Shown one piece after another: positions 59,600 to 64,000 of a DNA stretch of 64,000 nucleotides. The translations under genes were made by a program, and so were the position numbers. Location: assembly GCA_022605405.1 (NCBI GenBank), contig JABYQQ010000001.1:558001-622000 (forward strand), in the 5' to 3' direction. The notes beneath the pieces are model-generated. The model had not been told where the DNA came from and ran no database searches. It worked only from the letters and a program-made list of their open reading frames with translations. The stretch comes from Earliella scabrosa (lineage: Eukaryota; Basidiomycota; Agaricomycetes; Polyporales; Polyporaceae). How positions within the stretch are numbered: the stretch's first letter is position 1; each line of letters starts with the position of its first letter.

Positions 59600-61844
59600 A
59601 CTGCGATATTCCGTCCGTGGACCTTTTTGAGGAGAGTGCACGAGGACAGGTTACGTGAGTTCTCGTGCCACATACGCTGAGCGGGGACGAATGTTGACGA
59701 CCACCTAGGGCACCATTGAAGTCGTTGTAGGCTCGTCAATCGAGGATGGAGTCTGTAGCACCGGGCGGTCCGAGAAGAAGGGGCTGCTAGTATCACCTGA
59801 CGTCACGGGCCGCATCGCAGAGCACTATCGCCGCTCAAGAAGCGATTTATTTTGGGAACGATCGAGCGGCGATGACTTCTGCTGCCGCATTTGCATCAGA
59901 AGCTGGCTACCTCGGAGAGTACGGAAGTACCTGACAGCGGAGCAGAAACACGACGGGAGTTTTGTCGTTAAACCACGGAAAAAACTTGAGCATGATATTG
60001 GTAAAGGTCAGTTCTTCCATGGCATAGCAACCGTTGTTCTTGACGTTGATTTTCTCCGGGGTTTTACATATGACGAACCTCCCAGATGTGAGTACATTCG
60101 AAGACTCAGAGGACTCACAGATGCAAGATGGGGTGAGGACGGAGCCAGTGGCTTGCAACTGTGTCTTCAACCATGGCCTGCAAAAGGTATGTTTCAAATT
60201 TGACTTGCCTGCATTAACAAAGCATATCCGACGGCGCATGGCGACTGGGGAACGAAGATTGCATAATGTGGGACGTATTTAGCGGCATGAGCGCCACGAC
60301 ACTATGAGCATATGGTCATCGAGACCCGTCTATAAGGAGTCACATACAGAGCGTCCGTAGGTCAGCAGGTGGACACACCGACGCATTGCAGCGTCACTCG
60401 CCTAGGGACGCAAACAGAATGCCCACCAGGGCTGAAGTCGAGGTCACGGAGCCTCATCCGTTTCCGTTGCGAAGTGCGGAGAGGCTAGGCCACGGGTTCC
60501 ACTGATGCTTCTTCCCGGGACACGGCTTTCCGCGGGTACTCGTGGGCACGGACAGCGACTCGTCGTCTTCCATCCAAGTGTATCAACGCCAACAGGCCAA
60601 CTCTCCGCGAGCTTCTGCGCGGCCGTGACAACAATCATGAAGACGCATGAAAGAATCACTTCATGGTGAGTAGCAGAATTGGACGGTCGACAAAGATAAT
60701 CACGCACTCAACAAGAGTCGGGGGAGCCACTGGCACCCGACGCGCGACTTGTACCGTCACCCTGAATGTCCATCTCTCCCTCGTACATCGCAATTTCGTT
60801 GTGTTGCAGTCTCCGGTTGACGACCAGATGCTTGGGTGAAGGAGGGAGGAGGGACACGTACCTAGCAAGTATTAGAGCCTTAGCTACTCGAGTTTCTGGC
60901 AGGAGAACTCTATCAGTTTTGAAGTTTCACATCAAGTCGCGGCAAACATGACAGACTTGACCGACGGTCCGCGCGAACCAACATATGATATGCATTTCTT
61001 TGAAGTATTGGATCATCATTAACAAGTAGCCTTACAACAACTTGAGAACGGAGGGAATGGAAGGAAGCTGGAAACATACCGCGGTGCCCCCTGCTTCAAG
61101 TTCACTCTGAAGCATTTCGGCGATTCGCACTATCATCGCTCCGGTCGCAGGCCAACAAGGATAGCCACAAATGAATTAACCCAACGCGTCCGCCGCAAGT
61201 AACGCTGGAAGGAAGGTGGACTCCTTCGTGAGAGAGAGGCGTAGGGAAGCAGACGAAGCTGCCACGGCTGCGAGCAGCTTCGGTGCGTCACTGGTGGGTT
61301 GTCCAGTGAGCTTGTTTACTCCTTCCATGCCGCATCGACGCACCTTTCTCCGAGTCTAACAACTACAGCGCTGCCATCATCCGCGAGCCACAGTATGTCG
61401 ACGTATGTGTGGGACGAGACGAGACCAAACGACTGGCCGAGGGCATCTTGGATGACTTTGCGGATGGTGAGGGCATCCGAGCACGGCGGCGACACAGCGA
61501 AGCGGACGTAACGGTGCGAGACGACGAGACGATGGGGCATTTCAGGAACGTTGACAATGCTCAGTACATGGATGTTGGGTTCAAGCCATGTTGACCGGGT
61601 CCGCGACCGTTCGCGACCATCTCAGAGAGATCGCAAAGTCAAACGGCGATCCACCAATCAAAGTGGCGCGCTTTATGGGCGCTTGCCGGAGGAGTGAATG
61701 ATCTCATCTTTCCCGAGGGCCGACGCAGCCTCTCGCCGACGGGCTCGCACAGAGTTCTCCGCTCTCGCCACCACCCACGCCCTCCTCCGTCTTTCCCCTC
61801 TTCTCTCATCTCCTCTCCACGTCTCGATCTCTCAAGAGCTCTGG
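59600..61844. other. Intergenic, about 2.2 kb
   Basis: No gene is supported. It separates the divergent GH115 (minus) and DHHC (plus) genes and should carry the upstream regulatory region of each. A pyrimidine-rich leader-like stretch lies at about 61,740-61,830, just before the DHHC start. Some open frames of 60-110 codons show no recognisable content. Confidence 0.45.
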
Positions 61845-63983
61845 ATGGCTGGCAATGGAATGTCACGAAAAGAAACAGAACACAAGTGCATCGGGATTGT
61901 CGAGGAGGCTCTGGAGAAACGCGAGGCCGCGCGCAACAGGCCCCAGCCTTGGATCGCACGCAAGCTCGCCGTCTTCATCACCATAGGGATCATTGGATAC
62001 GCTTGGTACGTCTATGTGGGGCGATTCTGCGTGCCTATGATCAGGCGGGACGAGGGGGCACTGGGGAGCAGAGCTATGGGAGGTAAGTCTCCAGGGCTAT
62101 CTGGCCACGCCAAGTGTGTGCTCACGCGCCTCGTCCATTCACAAACAGTCGCGTTTCTTGTGGTGTTCAGCATTCTAGGGCTTATCATGATCTGGGCATA
62201 CGAGAAGGTGCGTCGTTGTCGAGATACGAATGTGACCGCGAGTCTCCGTCTACCTCCTTGTGCATGATCACGCGAGTCCTATGTACAGAGGCCTCGCATA
62301 GTTTGTGAGAGCTGTATCACGTATTGCACAAGGACAACAACGTGATTACCCGTCTGCCATTGCGACTGCTGATCTTTCGGTTGCCATTAACTGACACCCC
62401 ATATGTGCTAACAGGTGATCCTCACATCCCCAGGGCTAGCGAAACATGTGGGTGTCTGGACTCCATTACATCGCCCTGCACGATTGTTTGACGTTGGTGT
62501 ATACTGCTAGCATGTGCCAAAAACGCCCCCACCCAATACAGACAACGTCGTTCCAACATGGTGGGAGACACAGAGCGAAGCAGATCTTGCCGCTGCTCGT
62601 TTTGAAGCCTCGCAGAACCCCCCTCAAGCCCCGCCACCCACTCATTACCAACATGCGCGCTCAGACTCGCGTCACCAGAGGGAAGCGACGGAGCAAAGGG
62701 TGGGGAACGGAGCACACGACAGCACCAACTCAAGACGACAACCCTCCCAGAACGGTGCGACCATCCACTTTCTCCTCCGCTTCCCAGGTTGTGCTCAAGA
62801 CTGTCACAGGACACGCGTCCGCTCCGTCAAGAGACGAGAACGCCGGGGTGACCGACGCCTTGCCCCCAGTCGCCGCGGTGAAAGCCAAGACGACAGTGGT
62901 GGATCTGCCGCCTCCGCCTCCTTCACATCAGCCTGGTCAGGCGCAGCCAACACCGCTACCTGGAACAGCGAGTTCGAGAAAACCGATGATGTATACCCGC
63001 GCTCCTCCTCAGACCCCCGTGCTCCTCCCCCAGTACAGGTATTGTCACAAGGATGGGTTCCAGAAACCGCTCAGAGCTCACCATTGTCGAGCGTGCGGCA
63101 CGGTGAGTAACTTTTGCACCTGTGTGGGTCATGATCTCACGGGCCGGGGATTGTCAGTGTGTTCTGAAGTACGATCATCATTGTCCATGGGTTGGGCAGT
63201 GTATAGGGGCGCGTAATCATAGGGTGAGAGCATGTTTCGAAGATTTACTTCGCTCGGCACTGACAGCTCCTCTAGTTCTTCATGATCTTTGTTTTCTGGG
63301 CGCTCCTCTTCTGCTCGTGGGTCTTCTCCACGCTGATCGGGCTCAACGCTCGAGCGTCGATGGTCCGTCCAAACTTTGACATTGACCCACAGAAGATCGT
63401 CATCATGGTTTTGTAAGTGGTCATCTCTCTTCGTGCGTTCCACAGTCGCTTGATATGTGTCGCACGCAGCTCTGGCTTCTTTGGCATCTTCACGATAGCG
63501 CTGCTCGTGTCGCACATCTTCCTGATCACGAACAACATGACCACCGTCGAGCAGTTCGGGATTCAGAGGATGCGCGAGCGGGAGGATCGCGTGCTCGCTA
63601 GGCTGCATTCCTGGCAGCAGTTCCGGTGCGTTCATCGGCTGTCCTTGTACGGTGACTGGTTCGCTCACACTGGAGATCGTACACAGGGAGAAGAGGGCGA
63701 CGCGGAGACAGTGGGATGCAGAGTGGGGGCGGATAGGACGCGAGGGATACATGTGGTGGCTCGGAAGCGCGCGGAAGAACTGGGAGTCGACGATGGGCGA
63801 CAAGATTTGGATGTGGTTCTGTGAGTCTCCCGTGTGCTTGATGCGCCTCCGTGATTGTTCATACGCCGCGCAGTGCCGATTGGGCAGAGTCCAGACGACG
63901 GCCTCAGTTATGTCGTGAACCCACGATTCGACAGGGAGGGTAGGTGGTTGCCCAGGAGCCAGTGGCCCGCGGAGTTGCGATGA
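61845..63983 (+). CDS. DHHC-type protein S-palmitoyltransferase
   Basis: Ten exons (61845-62082, 62149-62207, 62415-62447, 62511-62754, 62810-63102, 63158-63223, 63276-63412, 63470-63625, 63687-63820, 63874-63983) encode 489 residues. Two membrane spans ([36 protein letters not shown]) are followed by a Pro/Ser-rich cytosolic loop. The cysteine-rich domain comes next: [40 protein letters not shown], with the catalytic DHHC at about residues 295-298. Two more spans follow ([37 protein letters not shown]), then a TTVE motif (TTxE in the family) and a cytosolic tail. The enzyme attaches palmitate to cysteines of membrane-associated proteins in Golgi, vacuole or plasma membrane. The layout is Pfa3/Pfa4-like with no ankyrin repeats; I do not assign an orthologue. 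The third intron-exon block (207-nt intron, 33-nt exon) is the least certain. Confidence 0.92.
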
Positions 63984-64000
63984 CCCAGGAACCACGCGCG

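Overview
The window is nuclear DNA of a filamentous basidiomycete, most likely a wood-decay mushroom of the Polyporales type. The genes are split by many GT-AG introns, mostly 45-80 nt long. The recognisable proteins match mushroom families: a GH115 xylan alpha-glucuronidase, a Cdc4-type WD40 protein, Fes1, Asf1, MPP6, ornithine aminotransferase, a DHHC palmitoyltransferase and a KDZ transposon. I saw no tRNA, rRNA, CRISPR or prokaryotic-style operon. All gene models were built by eye from reading frame, splice sites and family resemblance. The phase of every listed exon was checked by arithmetic.

Layout. 0.6-1.6 kb: one conserved hypothetical gene (minus). 1.6-17.7 kb: a gene-poor stretch with one small candidate gene (9.3-9.8 kb). 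17.7-19.6 kb: mpp6 (minus) and asf1 (plus) diverge from a 255-bp promoter carrying an inverted pair of ACGCGT boxes. 19.6-26.2 kb: mostly unresolved, with TATA boxes and the C-terminal exons of a membrane protein (24.8-25.2 kb). 26.2-29.3 kb: a Cdc4-like WD40 gene (plus) converges on fes1 (minus). 30.4-37.0 kb: two multi-pass membrane-protein genes (plus), each interrupted by one unusually long intron (809 and 896 nt).

37,249-46,784 is the most striking object: an apparently intact 9,536-bp KDZ DNA transposon. It has terminal inverted repeats of about 688 bp and a perfect 8-bp target duplication (CTATACCT). It carries three intact, co-directional, spliced genes: a 1,031-aa KDZ transposase with a CxC1-type N-terminal region, a viroplasmin/RNase H1-N-like protein with a cluster of psi-K-x-E motifs, and a basic, NLS-bearing protein of a mushroom-expanded family.

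46.8-49.3 kb and 49.9-52.1 kb are gene-poor. Between them lies a four-exon gene for a 73-aa protein that is essentially only a Zn2Cys6 DNA-binding domain. 52.1-54.9 kb: ornithine aminotransferase (minus, 12 exons). 55.3-59.5 kb: secreted GH115 alpha-glucuronidase (minus, about 22 exons including very small ones). 61.8-64.0 kb: DHHC palmitoyltransferase (plus, 10 exons).

The host genes do not form one pathway. They cover chromatin assembly and RNA surveillance (asf1, mpp6), proteostasis and lipid modification of proteins (fes1, Cdc4-like, DHHC), arginine/ornithine catabolism (OAT) and hemicellulose breakdown (GH115). The transposon genes form a separate self-contained unit.
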